This document shows, in pieces, positions 1 through 11,668 of a DNA stretch of 64,000 nt (within the stretch, counting starts at the first letter, position 1; the number at the start of each line of letters is the position of its first letter). The stretch is from positions 6,758,001-6,822,000 of the forward strand of contig JAPYXD010000680.1 in the NCBI GenBank assembly GCA_030998225.1, in the 5' to 3' direction. This stretch comes from Diplolepis rosae. Lineage: Eukaryota > Arthropoda > Insecta > Hymenoptera > Diplolepididae. The notes under the pieces are model-generated. The model was not told the origin of the DNA, made no database searches, and worked only from the letters and a program-made list of their open reading frames with translations. The position numbers were made by a program, and so were the translations under genes.

Positions 1-1950
1 CTTTAAAGGTTCTTGAAATTTTTAATTTAAGCAGTAATTACCTTAATGAAGACAAAATTGTTTTCTCAAAATGATAAACTTTGAAGACTGAAGGTCTGAA
101 GTCTGAAAACACTTTGAAAACGTCGAGTTACTAATAAAAGTTTTTTGCAATTATTCACAAGGAAAGGCAGAGAAGGGAAGAAAGTAAAACTGCTCTCTTG
201 AGAAGAACACTGAAACGTGGGTGTGCCCATTGGCACGAAGTTACGACTTTCTTGGCAGCTATTCATTACATTTACTGGCCGTGCTCAGCCTCTATGACAC
301 CCTACATCTTCAATATATCCCGAACGATACACATGAACTTCAGAATGAAGTAGGAATCAATATCTTTAAAAGGTATCATTTGTTACCTTGATTTTGATAA
401 AAAAAAAAAAATTGTTAAGTATAAACAACAAAATTGAAAATTCATCTTCAAAACAAATCTCTCATAAATTAATGTATTTGAGATCGGGCAGAAATAATCA
501 TTTTGTATGCCGTACACCGAATGTTAGGTTTGTTGATGTCGTTTTGCGTGCGGACAGTTGATTTTCTCGCACTAATGCGGTAAATTTTAAGTGTGTGGAA
601 AATTAAAACAAAGCTAAATTACGCCTTTACGCACTTGATACAAAATATACTATTTTGCAACACTGCACGGGAAGTTTGCACTTTGTGCACCGAAAAATAT
701 TTGCAAAATAGCAGATTCCCGATGACCTCAAAAGTGTTTCACTTTCCCGATCCCCGCACACTTAAGTATTCAGGAATATTGATTCCTGCACACTATCTTT
801 TGCGCTAAGTGCGAATTCCCCGTACAGAGTTGCAAAAAATTCTATATATCAAATTCCCGCACTAGTATCATAATACTATATACTATTTTGTGCCAAAGCG
901 CACTGAAAAATAAAAACTTTCAGAATAATATGATAATATCATATTGTATATTTTTTAAGTCGCTAAATATCAGTAATACTAATGTAAAAAATATTTGTTT
1001 AGTTTTTTTTTATACTGCTTAAAAGATGCTTTACACCTTCTAAAATATGAGGCAAAATTATGAGCAAAAAGTAAGAGTTTTCTAAGAGTAGAATTTTTTT
1101 ATTTATTCTTATCTATAACACATTTCAAAAATTCAAACGCGTTATTCTCGAAATATGATTTTTCAAAACGCACGCAGCATAACTAACAATTTTCAATCTT
1201 TTTATATTTGAAAATTTAACCTCCAGTTTGAAATAACATTTCAAAGTGAACCACGTAGGGTTACAGGGGTGTTACCCCATAATAAAAAATTCATGCGAAT
1301 TTCGTCTCTTAAATTTAATACGGCATTTTGAATGTTTTGAAAAATTGGATTAAGCGATCCCAATGACGTAAATATGACCAACTTTATTAAGCTATCAACC
1401 TTTATAATAATTTTGGTCGTCATATTAATCCGCATGTCGAATTTCGTAAACCTGACACCAAATTTGTATTCAGTAAGTCGTAAATCATTGAGATATAAAA
1501 GCCTAATTAAATCGGATTTATGTTAAATATTAATATTAACTGGCATTGAAGGAGTTAAGAGCATGTGACACTTCGTTCATGTGAGTAACCGGAGATCTAG
1601 TTTCTACTTTTTTGTGTCATAAATAATAAAAACAATACTCTATCTACACCTGTTTTTATGTTCACCATCATCTTTTAAATTTCCAAGACGATTTTTTTTT
1701 ATTTTGGACATAAAAATATAGAGAACTATAGTCAATCATTTTTTTAGTATCACATGCCCTTAATCTATCGGATCAAAGTATTGTTTACTACACGAAATAT
1801 GTATTGATATAATTTTTTCTTACTGTGAAGTTTAATGTTGGATAGAGCCAATAAAATAGGAGCTTACCTGTAACAAAAAAGAAGAAATTCTTTAAGATCA
1901 TATACCAATAAGACACGTGACGTCAATAATTGCAATAATAGTCTCTGAGT
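1..1950. other. AT-rich stretch, no gene recognised
   Basis: No ORF here has domain-like content, and I see no transposon ends. Between about 590 and 870 short phrases built on 'cccgcac' and 'tttgcac' recur, which looks like a decayed simple repeat rather than coding sequence. Homopolymer A and T runs are common throughout. Confidence 0.5.
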
Positions 1951-1951
1951 A

Positions 1952-3212
1952 AAAGATGCTGGTTTGCGATCAATGAGTGTCAAATATAAATAATAAAACT
2001 CTTTATAGTGTTAAAATTGTTGCGACGTTTCGTTGGCTATGGGTTTGCCAACCTCATCAGGCTTTATTAAATTAAAAAACACCAAATATTAAAATTGTCA
2101 CATACAAGAAAAATAAAAATTAAATTAACTTAACATCCAGAATATACACAAAATTGTTAAAATTTTACCTTTATAAAAGAAGTTTAACTCATGATGAGTA
2201 ATGTCGAGAAAATAAAATTATAATAAAAGTCATGATTTACTTAATAAAATGGCGTGATGTAATGGAGTCGACGACACTTTGTCTACTAAATTATTACATT
2301 CAAACAGTTAACTTTAAATATTGACAACAGTTATTGTAAACACAGAATTTGAAATGTAAACAGACATCAGCTGGAAAGCTATCATGAATTTAATCTATTA
2401 AGTAATGAAAAATAAATTCTATTCAAAGTAAATATGTCTTCTTTTTTATTTATACTAAATTTATTAAATTTTATATGGATCATCTCTGATGTTAATCTTT
2501 TTCGATAGTCAGAGACATAATCAACAATCTTAGTATTTTCCCAATCAAATTCATGGTTGAATTCCAATTGATGTTCACAGACTACGGATTCACTGTTTTT
2601 TTAATTTTTGTGTTCATTAATACGAACTCTTAATGCTCTCTTAGATTCACCAATATAAGTCGCAGTGCAATTTTTACAATTAAATTTGTAAACAATATTA
2701 GTTTGTTCCCATTTGTTTGTGGAGTCTTTGCCTAATTTTATTATTGATTTCAAAGTTTTGTTGACGACTGGAATAGTTGAAATATTGTATTTTTTTAAAA
2801 TATTAGGCAATTTAGTGAAGTTTGTTACGTTGTATGGCAAACATACCTTTGGTTGATGTCTGTATAAGTTTGAACGGTTTTTATATTTTTATCGATGAAG
2901 CTATTTGGATAATCGTTGTTTAATAATATTTGTTTAACAATCTTTAAATTGGCGTTATGAAACGTATCGTGAGATAAAGATATCGCTCGATCAACTAAGT
3001 TATAAACAATATTTTTTTTCTGACAAATTGGATGATTGGAAAAGTAATTAATTGTTCTATTTGATGAGGTAGGTTTTTGAAACCAATTAGAAATAATTTT
3101 ATTATCTTTTATAATTAATGACACGTCCAGAAAGTTAATTTGATTAATTTGTTGAACTTCAAAGGTGAATTGTAAGTTCTTATCTTGTGAGTTAAAAATG
3201 TTTAAAACCAAT
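1952..3212 (-). mobile_element. Penelope-like retroelement, 5'-truncated copy 1
   Basis: Read on the minus strand, this carries the end of a Penelope reverse transcriptase, a GIY-YIG endonuclease, and then a non-coding tail with a hammerhead-like motif. A second copy of the same tail and endonuclease lies at 44321-45263 in the opposite orientation. At about 3210 the coding sequence stops abruptly and joins the interior of a CACTCT-ended repeat, so the RT core is missing. The low-position end, near 1950, matches the outer end of the second copy ('atgctggttt'). Confidence 0.8.
2024..2060 (-). ncRNA. Hammerhead ribozyme-like motif in Penelope tail
   Basis: On the minus strand the order is CTGATGAG, a perfect 5-bp stem GTTGG/CCAAC closing an 11-nt loop, then GAAAC and GTC. 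These are the conserved core boxes of a hammerhead ribozyme in the correct order. The identical motif is in the second Penelope copy at 45149-45185. Penelope-like elements are known to carry hammerheads. Helix I pairing is weak by eye, so activity is uncertain. Confidence 0.6.
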
Positions 3213-3238
3213 ATTGACTGTCGAACAATTCCGTTCAC
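2382..3238 (-). pseudogene. Penelope RT C-terminus plus GIY-YIG endonuclease, broken
   Basis: Three consecutive minus-strand reading frames (3238-2825, 2840-2601 and about 2598-2382) together encode the end of a Penelope-like polyprotein. The first holds the thumb-side 'NFLDVSLIIKDN' and a 'FSNHPICQKKNIVYNLVDRA' stretch. The second holds the GIY-YIG core, with 'IVYKFNCKNC', 'YIGESKRALRVRINEH' and the conserved Arg. The third holds the C-terminal part with the candidate catalytic Glu ('LTSEMIHIK'). A frame change lies at about 2825-2840. A TAA stop at about 2600 corresponds to a Lys codon in the second copy, so it is a point nonsense mutation. The first few codons (3213-3238) are foreign repeat sequence. 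The family nicks target DNA with GIY-YIG and primes reverse transcription; this copy cannot do so. Confidence 0.8.
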
Positions 3239-4424
3239 TATGAATGGATTTTCTACTCAAAATTGGCATAAGAGGAAATCCTCTAACAGTTTAAGTATTT
3301 TCGTTTCAAGTGCTATCATTTCACTGCCAAAGTTTTTCCTTTGGTCTGGAAATAAAATCCTTTGTCGTACGAAGGAAGTATAATTTCGATGTTAAAAGAA
3401 AACAAATTCTATTATATAACCTATAACAAATATACAAACGCAAAACTTTGAAAAAACCCAATATACAATCTATAATTTTCAATAATATAATAACGACCCG
3501 TCTTAGATTTCAGCTCAAAGAAATTTTAAGATATAACTTTGCTTACATTACAAATTTTCCAATACGTGTAAAATTGAAAGTTCATGATCTATTAAATATA
3601 TAATGTTGAAAAAGTGTTACAACATTATTTTTAAACTTTGTTGAATTTCAAATTTCACAATAAATTGTATAGTAAACATTTTACTAATAATTTAGAATCA
3701 CCATATTTTTTTACAAATAAAAAACAACGGTATATTTCATAAAATAAATAAATTGTATAAAAAATTATACATATACGAAACTGTTTTATGGAAAAAAATG
3801 TGTAGCTGTCACAAGGATATTTTAGGTTATAGTAGCCACATTTATGGTTAGGATAGTTAATAATATAGCTTGAACAGCAATATGTTTCTTTGTACCAGCT
3901 ACACATTTTTTTGCGTGTAATGGTTTTATTGACATTCTTGGGAATATCTTTGAATTGTCATCAGAAGCAATGAAAAATAAGGTTATGCGGATCAAAATTG
4001 TTTGTTTTCGTATACGAACCTTTCAAAATTTCTACGTCGCACTCTGGGATTCCTAATAATTTGTAGAAATCCATTATTTGATTTCATTAATTGATTTTGA
4101 TCATAAATAAATATATTCTTCGTAGTTGGCACCGTACTGACAAAATATCTGTGAACAGATTAGCACCAGACGATGTACACTCACTAATGCGCAGGCGCAC
4201 TTCGTCTCCTAGTCTAGAAATGCAATCCTTACATAATTAGAGGATTTCTTTTCAGAGTAAAAAAAAATCGTTCATTGCTAAAAATATTTTCTTTTTGCAT
4301 CTCACAGATGAGTTTTGTAACAGGAAGAAGATTCTGTTGGTAGACAAAAGGAATATGCTTAATTTCAATGGATGCATTCTGAAAATAACGTAATTTCACT
4401 ATGGATAGACTTTTTTTTAGAGTG
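3210..4424. mobile_element. CACTCT-ended repeat, copy 1 (5' end lost)
   Basis: This sequence matches 11669-13853 nearly end to end except for an insertion of about 1 kb in that copy. The right end is 'gacttttttttagagtg' at 4424. The left terminal CACTCTAAAAA is missing because the Penelope remnant abuts at about 3210. No coding sequence was recognised. The small ORFs at 3655-3906 and 12140-12358 are the same repeat read twice, not a conserved gene. Confidence 0.6.
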
Positions 4425-4555
4425 AACCTTCTTCCAACTGCGGAAAAAGTAATTTTCCGACAGTAAATGTCCAAGTTCCACCCAGTGTCTAATCGACTCT
4501 GACAATTAACACTGTAAAATACCAGTGTTTGTACAAAGTTGATTCGACGCTGGTA

Positions 4556-4969
4556 CACTCTGAAAAAAGTCTATTGATAGTGAAGTTTGGTTCCTTTCGG
4601 AATGCATCCATTGAAATTAAGTAGATTCCTTTTGTCTATCTACAGAATCGTTTTACTGTAATTGTAGTATTGATGATAACCGATTTAATATTGGCATTTG
4701 TGGAAGTTGGGCTTGTGTACATTTCTAATATTTATATTAGATAGGTTATATCATACAATTTGTTTTCTTTCATCCTTGAAATTATTTTTGTTTTGTACGA
4801 GAAAGGATTTCATTTCAAGAACAAAGGAAATACTCTGACAGTAAAAAGTTAGCATTTGAAAAAAAAATCGTTCAACTGCTAAAGGATTTCCTCTCATGCC
4901 AATTTTGAATAGAAAATCCTTGAATAGTGAAGGGAATCGTTTGAGAGGCAATAATCTGTTCTTAGAGTG
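4556..4969. mobile_element. CACTCT-ended MITE in left arm
   Basis: It starts CACTCTGAAAAAAG and ends with AGAGTG, flanked on both sides by TA. It is 414 bp with no coding capacity. The ends are imperfect inverted repeats of each other, and the surrounding sequence belongs to the host repeat. Confidence 0.6.
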
Positions 4970-5580
4970 TAGTCCTCTTTAAAAAATGTCTTTAACCGTA
5001 AAACATGGATTTAATAATAAAAGTATATAACCAGTATTTTAGAAATGTTGACAGACAGCGTTGAAAATATGTGGGTTACCAGTATTGATAAAACGTTGGA
5101 AACTGGTGCTGTACCAACGCAGTACATCGCTATCATTTCTACTGTCCGCCGACAGTCGGATTCCGACATTCGGAAGTTGGTATCCACGTTGGATCGACGT
5201 TGGTCCGATTGTTAATTTCTGCTTGGGAATATTCTTAATGGGTAATTTCTATTCAAAACCTCTTCCAAAATTTCGAAATAGGAAGCGATGCCCCCATAAC
5301 TATTTACAAAAAATTGTTACCTTTTTAAAATTGTTTGGTTGCACGAATCAAGGGGTTCAATAAAAAATGAGATTGGCTCGACAAAACTTTTTATAGAGAC
5401 AACGGACAGTCGAAGTGATAACGATGTACTTGGTTGGTACAACACCAGTTTCCAACGTTATATCAATACTGGTAACCAACATATTTTAACGCTGGCTGTC
5501 AACATTTCTAAAATACTGGTTATATACTTTTATCATTAAATCCATGTTTTACGGTTAAAGACATTTTTTAAAGAAGACTA

Positions 5581-6023
5581 CACTCTAAAAACAGACTATT
5601 GACTCTCAAACGATTCCCTTTACTATTAAAGGATTTTCTATTCAAAACTGGCATAAGAGGAAATCCTTTGACAGTAAAAAGGTTAGCATTTGAAACGATA
5701 ATCGTTCAACTGCTAAAGGATTTCCTCTTATGCCAATTTTGAATAGATTACCTTTGATCTAAAAATGAAATTCTTTTTTGTACAAAAAAAAAAATAATTT
5801 CGAGGATAAAAGAAAACAAATTGTATGATATAATTTATCTAATAAGAATATTAGAAATGTACACAAGCCCGACTTTGGCAAATGCCAATATTAAATCGGT
5901 TATCATCAATACTACAATTACAGTAAAACGATTCTGTAGATAGACAAAAGGAATCTACTTAATTTCAATGGATGCATTCCGAAAGGAACCAAACTTCACT
6001 ATCAATAGATTTTTTGCAGAATG
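5581..6023. mobile_element. CACTCT-ended MITE in right arm
   Basis: It starts CACTCTAAAAACAG, ends AGAATG, and is flanked by TA on both sides. It is the mirror counterpart of the element at 4556-4969. Confidence 0.6.
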
Positions 6024-6299
6024 TACCAGTGTCGAATCAACTTTGTACAAACACTGGTATTTTACAGTGTCAATTACCAGAGTCGATTAGACACTGGGTG
6101 GACCTTGTACATTTACTGTCGGAAAATTACTTTTTCCACAGCCGGAGTAAGGTTGGGCCAATTGTTTCCCAACATTGTACCAACGTTGGTAATCAACAGT
6201 CGATCTCCTACATCGGATCAATATTTAACCGATCGTTATTCGTAAATAATGGCAAATTTTACTCGCCCGTGAAATAAACACAAAGTGAACGATCAAAAG

Positions 6300-7700
6300 G
6301 GGTTTTTTTAAATGTTAGACGTCGCAAATGCGCAGATAGATGTTTAAGGCCTATTACTATCTAGGGTAACAAAATCCGTAACGTAAAGGATAACAAAAAC
6401 AGTTATGTGATCAGAAAAATATGAAGATTACGGAAATTTCTATGCAAATATCATCTCTGATCATCAGTCGTATAAGTTTCGTCGTTTCTCTGTTGTCAAT
6501 AAAAAAGTAAAAATAAGCCAAAAAGAACGTCTCCCTAAATTGATAAATGATGATAAATTCAAATATTTGTTTGCGATTCATTTTACAGGCTATATAAAAT
6601 TGACCATTATTTACGAGTGGAAGAAATAATCGTGTGCTATATTGTTTTTCACCTTATGGCACAATATACTATTATGTGCCAGACAAACTTTCCCTGCTCT
6701 CTTGTTTACGTCTGTCTAGTAGTAAGAATCCTATATAGTTATTAATTTTTGAATAACTTAACAGACAGTAATTAGGATCATCACTGTCAGAATGCATATT
6801 TACAGATCAAAGCGTTTAATCAAGGAACTTAATGGACTCGGTTGGGCCATAGTGCTAGGAATGCTATTCTACAGAGCCAAGCTACGAAAGGTCATCTTTC
6901 CCATCTTCTTCCCGTCCACCCACCAATTTCCATTCAGCTTTCCTGAGGGATTCAACCCCATATGGCGCAAAGATAAAGCTTATTAAACCATTCCATTCAG
7001 CTGATAGTGAGATCTAAGTGCCTCTTAAGCAAATTCTAGAATGGTCCATTCAGATAAAAATTATATTTTCAATATAATTGCATCCGATTAAACTCATTAT
7101 CTAATTGGAATTTAAAAAATAAATTTGTTTACTGAAAATGAGACAATATTCAACAAAAGTAAGATATTAAACCATAATAACCCTTTCAGAAGATTAAAAA
7201 AATTAACTAGTTATTTTAACATTTTTTTTTTCTATTTCGAAAAATACTGCAATATAAAATCTCCCATTCATATTCATTCTAAGTTATTGCATTTTGACAT
7301 TTAGTGTTGGTACTGCAATAATTGCATTGTTTAGTTTTGGCATATTTTATCAATCTATTTGTATAGATTTGAAAGAATAGCCTGGATTGAGTTTAATTAA
7401 TAATTATTCAACTTCAAATCAAAATGAGTAGTGGCATTCCATGATCTTTAGTCTCTAATTTTGATTTCAAGTGAAAGCTTTTAATACAGGTGTTAACTAG
7501 AAATCTCAAGAAAATATTTAACTAATAATAAAAAACATCACTTTAGGTAGTAGTGCTAAAAATCATGTCTGAAAAAAAAAGTTTTTCTATAAATTCAAAA
7601 CTTGTAGTGATATTATCAGTCGTGTCTTATTAAAGAAAAAACCTTATTTCTTATGAAAAAAATTGAAAACCTAAGAAAAATGATACTTTTACTTATGTTT
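6300..7700. other. AT-rich stretch, no gene recognised
   Basis: No domain-bearing ORF, repeat end or RNA gene was recognised. The 64-codon ORF at 6792-6986 has an ATG but no recognisable homology or splice context. Confidence 0.5.
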
Positions 7701-7706
7701 TTTGTA

Positions 7707-7985
7707 CACGGAGAAACTTTTCATATCAATTTTTACTATAGTATTTTTCAATTTAGGGAAAAATGTATCACTTTGAGAATTTTTGTCAGTAAAAATACTA
7801 AACTTTATAATAATGATATGAAACTTCAGCATAGTTCATAGCAAATTTTACTATAGTTTATACTAAAGTTCCATATCATTATTATAAAGTTTAGTATTTT
7901 TACTGACAAAAATTCTCAAAGTGATACGTTTTTCCCTAAATTGAAAAATACTGTAGTAAAAATTGATATAAAAAGTTTCTCTGTG
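7707..7985. mobile_element. Palindromic MITE, CACGGAG ends
   Basis: This is a near-perfect 279-bp palindrome. Arms of about 130 bp run from CACGGAGAAAC to the complementary GTTTCTCTGTG, with a very short centre near 7845. A TA dinucleotide flanks each end (7705-7706 and 7986-7987). It would fold into a single long hairpin and has no coding capacity. Confidence 0.8.
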
Positions 7986-8219
7986 TAATAGAATTCTTCC
8001 TTACTATCGCTTTTTACCAATTTTTAAAAAATAATAAATAAACTAACATAACGTCAGAGCGTCCAGTCGAGATCGGTCCGTTCAAAGAATAATATACTCT
8101 AAAACAAATCTACTTTATAATTCACGAATGAAATTTGTGGGCAACTCATGAAATCGTTCAATATTTAGAAAATTATTGTTTAAATAAACAAATATTTCGA
8201 CCAGGCGCTGTAAGATATG

Positions 8220-8345
8220 TAAAAAAAATCTGCCCGCTTTGCGGGCACATTCTCATCGCGCGCTTCGCTCGCAAGTTTGAGCGCGCCTAGGGCGCGCGAT
8301 TCGATCGTCGCGCTTCGCGCTCGGTCTTGTGCTCTTCGCATACAT
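8220..8345. repeat. GC-rich hairpin cluster
   Basis: A GC-rich island in AT-rich DNA with several short hairpins: 'gcccgctttgcgggc', 'gcgcgcctagggcgcgc' and 'gcgcttcgcgc'. A shorter related piece recurs at 8505-8545. The pattern matches repetitive-element debris rather than a gene. Confidence 0.5.
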
Positions 8346-8349
8346 TTAA

Positions 8350-9770
8350 GTTTATTTCTTACAATTTGAAACTGAAGCTCAAACCAATTTTATAATAATA
8401 TTACAGATGATGTGAATTACACATTTTCTCAAAGTCACTCAATTTCTTTTTGAATTTAAGTGAAACAGGAAATTCAATTTACTTAAGGCTCTATCAGCCT
8501 TAAGGAACACATTCTCATCATGACGATCGCGCTTCGCGCTCGATTTTCTGTATATATTTCAGTAACTTTTTAATAAATTAGTAAATTACCTGATTAAAAT
8601 AATTTATTTTCTTCCTAATCTCTCAAAAAGTAAAAACAATCGTAGACTTTATTTAAGGATACGATTTTGCAGAACAACGCTTATTTCGTATCTCACATAT
8701 TTTGGTGAAGAAAATCGAATTTTTTTAATACTAAAAATCAAAACATAAAATATACATCCTGTCCCGAAATGTCTCGAAAACTCGAATACCGAATATCTGA
8801 ATTTGAAAAATGGATTATAATTGGAGAAAAAAAATTCGTTCGGCGTCTCTTTATTGGCGTGTTAACAGTAGTGATGCGCGTCTGGTGGCGTTTTATCTAC
8901 GAGTTAAATCGTCGTGGTGAATTGCCGCCATCGACAAACATAAGTGTATTATGTGTTTATGGTGTTTGTAAACGTTCGAGGTAGCATGTCTATTGCGACA
9001 CTACATATACTGATCTTACTACCGGTCGTAAAAGGTGCCCGCATTTCATATCTTTTACTTTATTTAAACATTTTTATTGATAATTTATTGTTATGAGAAC
9101 TGAAAAATTCATAATATACAATAATATACAATAATATACAGAAACATGAACGAAATAAAAAAAAATTAATCGAAAACACATAGAGAATGTTATTTAAAAT
9201 AAATCCTGAGCTTGGTTGAATTAAAATATCTAAACATTGGAACTTTTTTCACCAAGAATTACAAAAGTTTTCAGCACCAATTTTCAGCAGGTGTGAAAAC
9301 TCTGATTCACAAAATACATTTAGTACAACCTGTGGGACAATTTTTTCATGGGCCAGGTGGCGTTATATTTCAAGCCAGGAATGCCATGTCTGAGGCTGAT
9401 CTTTGCCTTGAAAAAATGTCTACGAGGGGATTTGAGCTCCTCAATCTTGTCCTGGCCAGGGCCACAGAAAAATGTCTGCTAGGAATTGATTTCTGTCCTC
9501 TCACCCAGAAAACAATTTTAGTTCGTTGAACAAAATCGTTTTGTTGACTTCATTTGTTTTATTTTTAAAAAATATTTTGGTTGAATGAACTAAATTTTTG
9601 TTCTCGCTTGCTCGATTGAATCGAAGCATTTAGTTTAATCGGCTATAAACATAATGTTCCTCGCCTTATAAAAAAATTCCAGGGTTAAGCCAACCAAAAT
9701 TTGATTGATTCGACCAGATAATGTTTTGAGTACTCCTTTTATATTTTATAAACTGTTTGTCAGACGTACA
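8350..9770. other. No gene recognised
   Basis: The ORF at 9212-9529 lacks an ATG start and has no recognisable domain. Sequence around 9530-9600 ('ttttggttgaatgaac') resembles material in intron 2 of the protease-like genes near 30500, which suggests a dispersed AT-rich repeat. Confidence 0.4.
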
Positions 9771-9777
9771 TTAAATT

Positions 9778-10530
9778 CGAGATTAGGGGTTTTTATAGAA
9801 TCTGAATTCAAAGCTTAGTAATTCAAGATGGCAAAATCAATACGCCCGGCTTAAAAATGGTCTTAAAATGCAAAATCATTTGGCATGCATAAAACTGATA
9901 TTACAGGAGTTTTCGATAGTACTCTCTTCGATTTTTAATCGAGAATTCGAAGTTTAAAAAGGCGAAATTAATACGGCCAACTTGAAAATGGTCAAAAAAT
10001 GCAAATATCATTAAATATACATGAGAATTACATTACAGGAGTTTTCGATGGTGCTTTTCCGATTTTGCAAACAAGAATTTTAAATTCAAGGTAACTGACT
10101 TAACATGGCTGTCGACGGAGTGTTGAAAAATGCAGATACCGTTCAATATCCATGAAACTCATATTGTAAAGGTATTCGATGATGTTTCGTTTTCGACTTC
10201 AAAATAAAATAAAAAACACAATTAAAAACTTAAATACGATGTGAGATTCATATAAATGGAATATTTGCAATTTTGACTAATTCGCCATCGGCTATATTGG
10301 GTAAGCGATCTTGAATATCGAATTCTTGACTTCAGAATCAAGAAAGGTATCATCAAAAATCCCTATATTATGAGTTTCCTGGATATTGGACGATGTTTTG
10401 ATTTTGAGCGCTTCGGCATCGACCATATTAGCTCTTCCACCTTGAATCACAGATATCTGAATTTCAAAGATCATATTCGCGCATTCAGCGATTCCAAACA
10501 CCCCTAAAATACTACCTTTCTCATAGTTCA
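9778..10530. repeat. Degenerate satellite-like repeat, both orientations
   Basis: Units of about 120-150 bp recur with the landmarks 'ttcaagatggc', 'aaaatggtc', 'aaaatgcaaa' and 'ggagttttcgat'. Units before about 10210 read on the plus strand. The material from about 10290 to 10530 is the same motif set on the minus strand, which explains the minus-strand ORF at 10292-10531. Similarity between units is low. Confidence 0.55.
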
Positions 10531-10679
10531 TTCGTTTCGCAACCTGCCATAACTAAAGAATTGATATCAAATTTAATTTTGCATACAGTTGAATTACACG
10601 GAGAGAAGAACATAGCACACACTGCTATAAAACATGCCCAAGCAGAAATCATGACACTCTGCCGACTGTGACGATCGGT

Positions 10680-11668
10680 TAACCGTTGGTCCAATGTAGG
10701 AGATCGACTGTTGATTGCCAACGTTGGTACAATTTTGGGAAACAATTGGCCCAACCTTGTTCCGACTGTTGAAAAGTAATTTTCCAATAGTGGATGTAGG
10801 AGGTCTAGCCAGTGTCTATTCAATCCCGGTAGTCGACTGTAAACTACCAGCGTTTGTACAATGCTGGATGTACAACAGGCCCAACCTTCTTTCGACTGTG
10901 GAAAAAGTCATTTTCCGACAGTAAATGTACAAGGTCCACCCAGTGTCTAATCGACTCTGGTAATTGACACTGTAAAATACCAGTGTTTGTACGAAGTTGA
11001 TTCGACACTGGTACATTCTGCAAAAAATCTATTGATAGTGAAGTCAGGTTCCTTTCAGAATGCATCCATTGAAATCAAGCAGATTTCTTTTGTCTATCAA
11101 CAGAATCGTTTTACTGTTATTGTAGTATTGATGATAACCGATTTAATATTGGCATTTGCCAAAGTCGGGCTTGTGTACATTTCTAATATTTATATTAGAT
11201 AGGTTATATCATACAATTTGTTTTCTTTTATCCTCGAAATTACTTTTTTTGGTCGAGAAAGGATTTCATTTTAAGACCAAAGGAAATACTTTGCCAGTAA
11301 AAGCTCAGCATTTGAAACGATAATCCTTCAACTTCTAAAGAATTTCCTCTCATGCCAATTTTTAATAAAAAATTCTTGAATAGTGAAGGGAATCGTTTGA
11401 GAGGCAATAATCTGTTTTTAGAGTGTATTCTTCTTTAAAAAATGTTTTTAACCGTAAAACATGGATTTAATAATAAAAGTATAAAACCAGTATCTTAGAA
11501 ATATTGACAGCCAGCGTTGAAAATATGTTAGTTACCAGTATTGATACAACGTTGGGAACTGATGTTGTACAAACGCAGTACACTGTTTTTATTTCGACTG
11601 TCCGTCGACAGACGGAAGTTGGTATCCAACGTTGGATTGACGTTGGTCCGATTGTTAATTTCTGCTTG
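10680..11668. repeat. Copy of the inverted-repeat family, single arm
   Basis: This is the same sequence as the arms at 4425-6150, including 'accagtgtttgtacgaag' and 'ccgtaaaacatgg'. It contains many short near-palindromes such as 'ccaacgttgg', a feature typical of subterminal transposon repeats. A CACTCT/CATTCT-ended element sits at 11014-11425. The unit is interrupted at 11668 by a larger element and resumes at 13854. Confidence 0.6.
11014..11425. mobile_element. CATTCT-ended MITE
   Basis: Counterpart of the elements at 4556-4969 and 5581-6023. It starts CATTCTGC, ends GAGTG and is flanked by TA. It is about 412 bp and non-coding. Confidence 0.55.

Larger units (their letters stand above)
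4425..6150. repeat. Large inverted repeat (arms about 0.7 kb)
   Basis: The left arm (about 4430-5170) is the reverse complement of the right arm (about 5390-6145), with a spacer of roughly 220 bp. Matching marker phrases include 'accagtgtttgtacaaag' at about 4520 against its complement at about 6040, and 'ccgtaaaacatgg' at about 4998 against its complement at about 5545. Both arms contain an equivalent CACTCT-ended element at the same place, so the arms probably arose by inverted duplication after that insertion. Related single-arm sequence occurs at 10680-11668 and 13854-14010. Confidence 0.7.

Noticed and set aside
3655..3906. ORF similar to one at 12140-12358
   Set aside because: Same CACTCT-ended repeat read twice. 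The frames differ by indels and show no domain.
5972..6277. Overlapping ORFs shared with 10816-11065
   Set aside because: These are translations of the inverted-repeat family in two frames, conserved at the DNA level only.
6792..6986. 64-codon ORF with ATG
   Set aside because: No recognisable domain, promoter or splice signals. Length is expected by chance.
9212..9529. 105-codon plus-strand ORF
   Set aside because: No ATG start, no domain, and it lies in repeat-like sequence.
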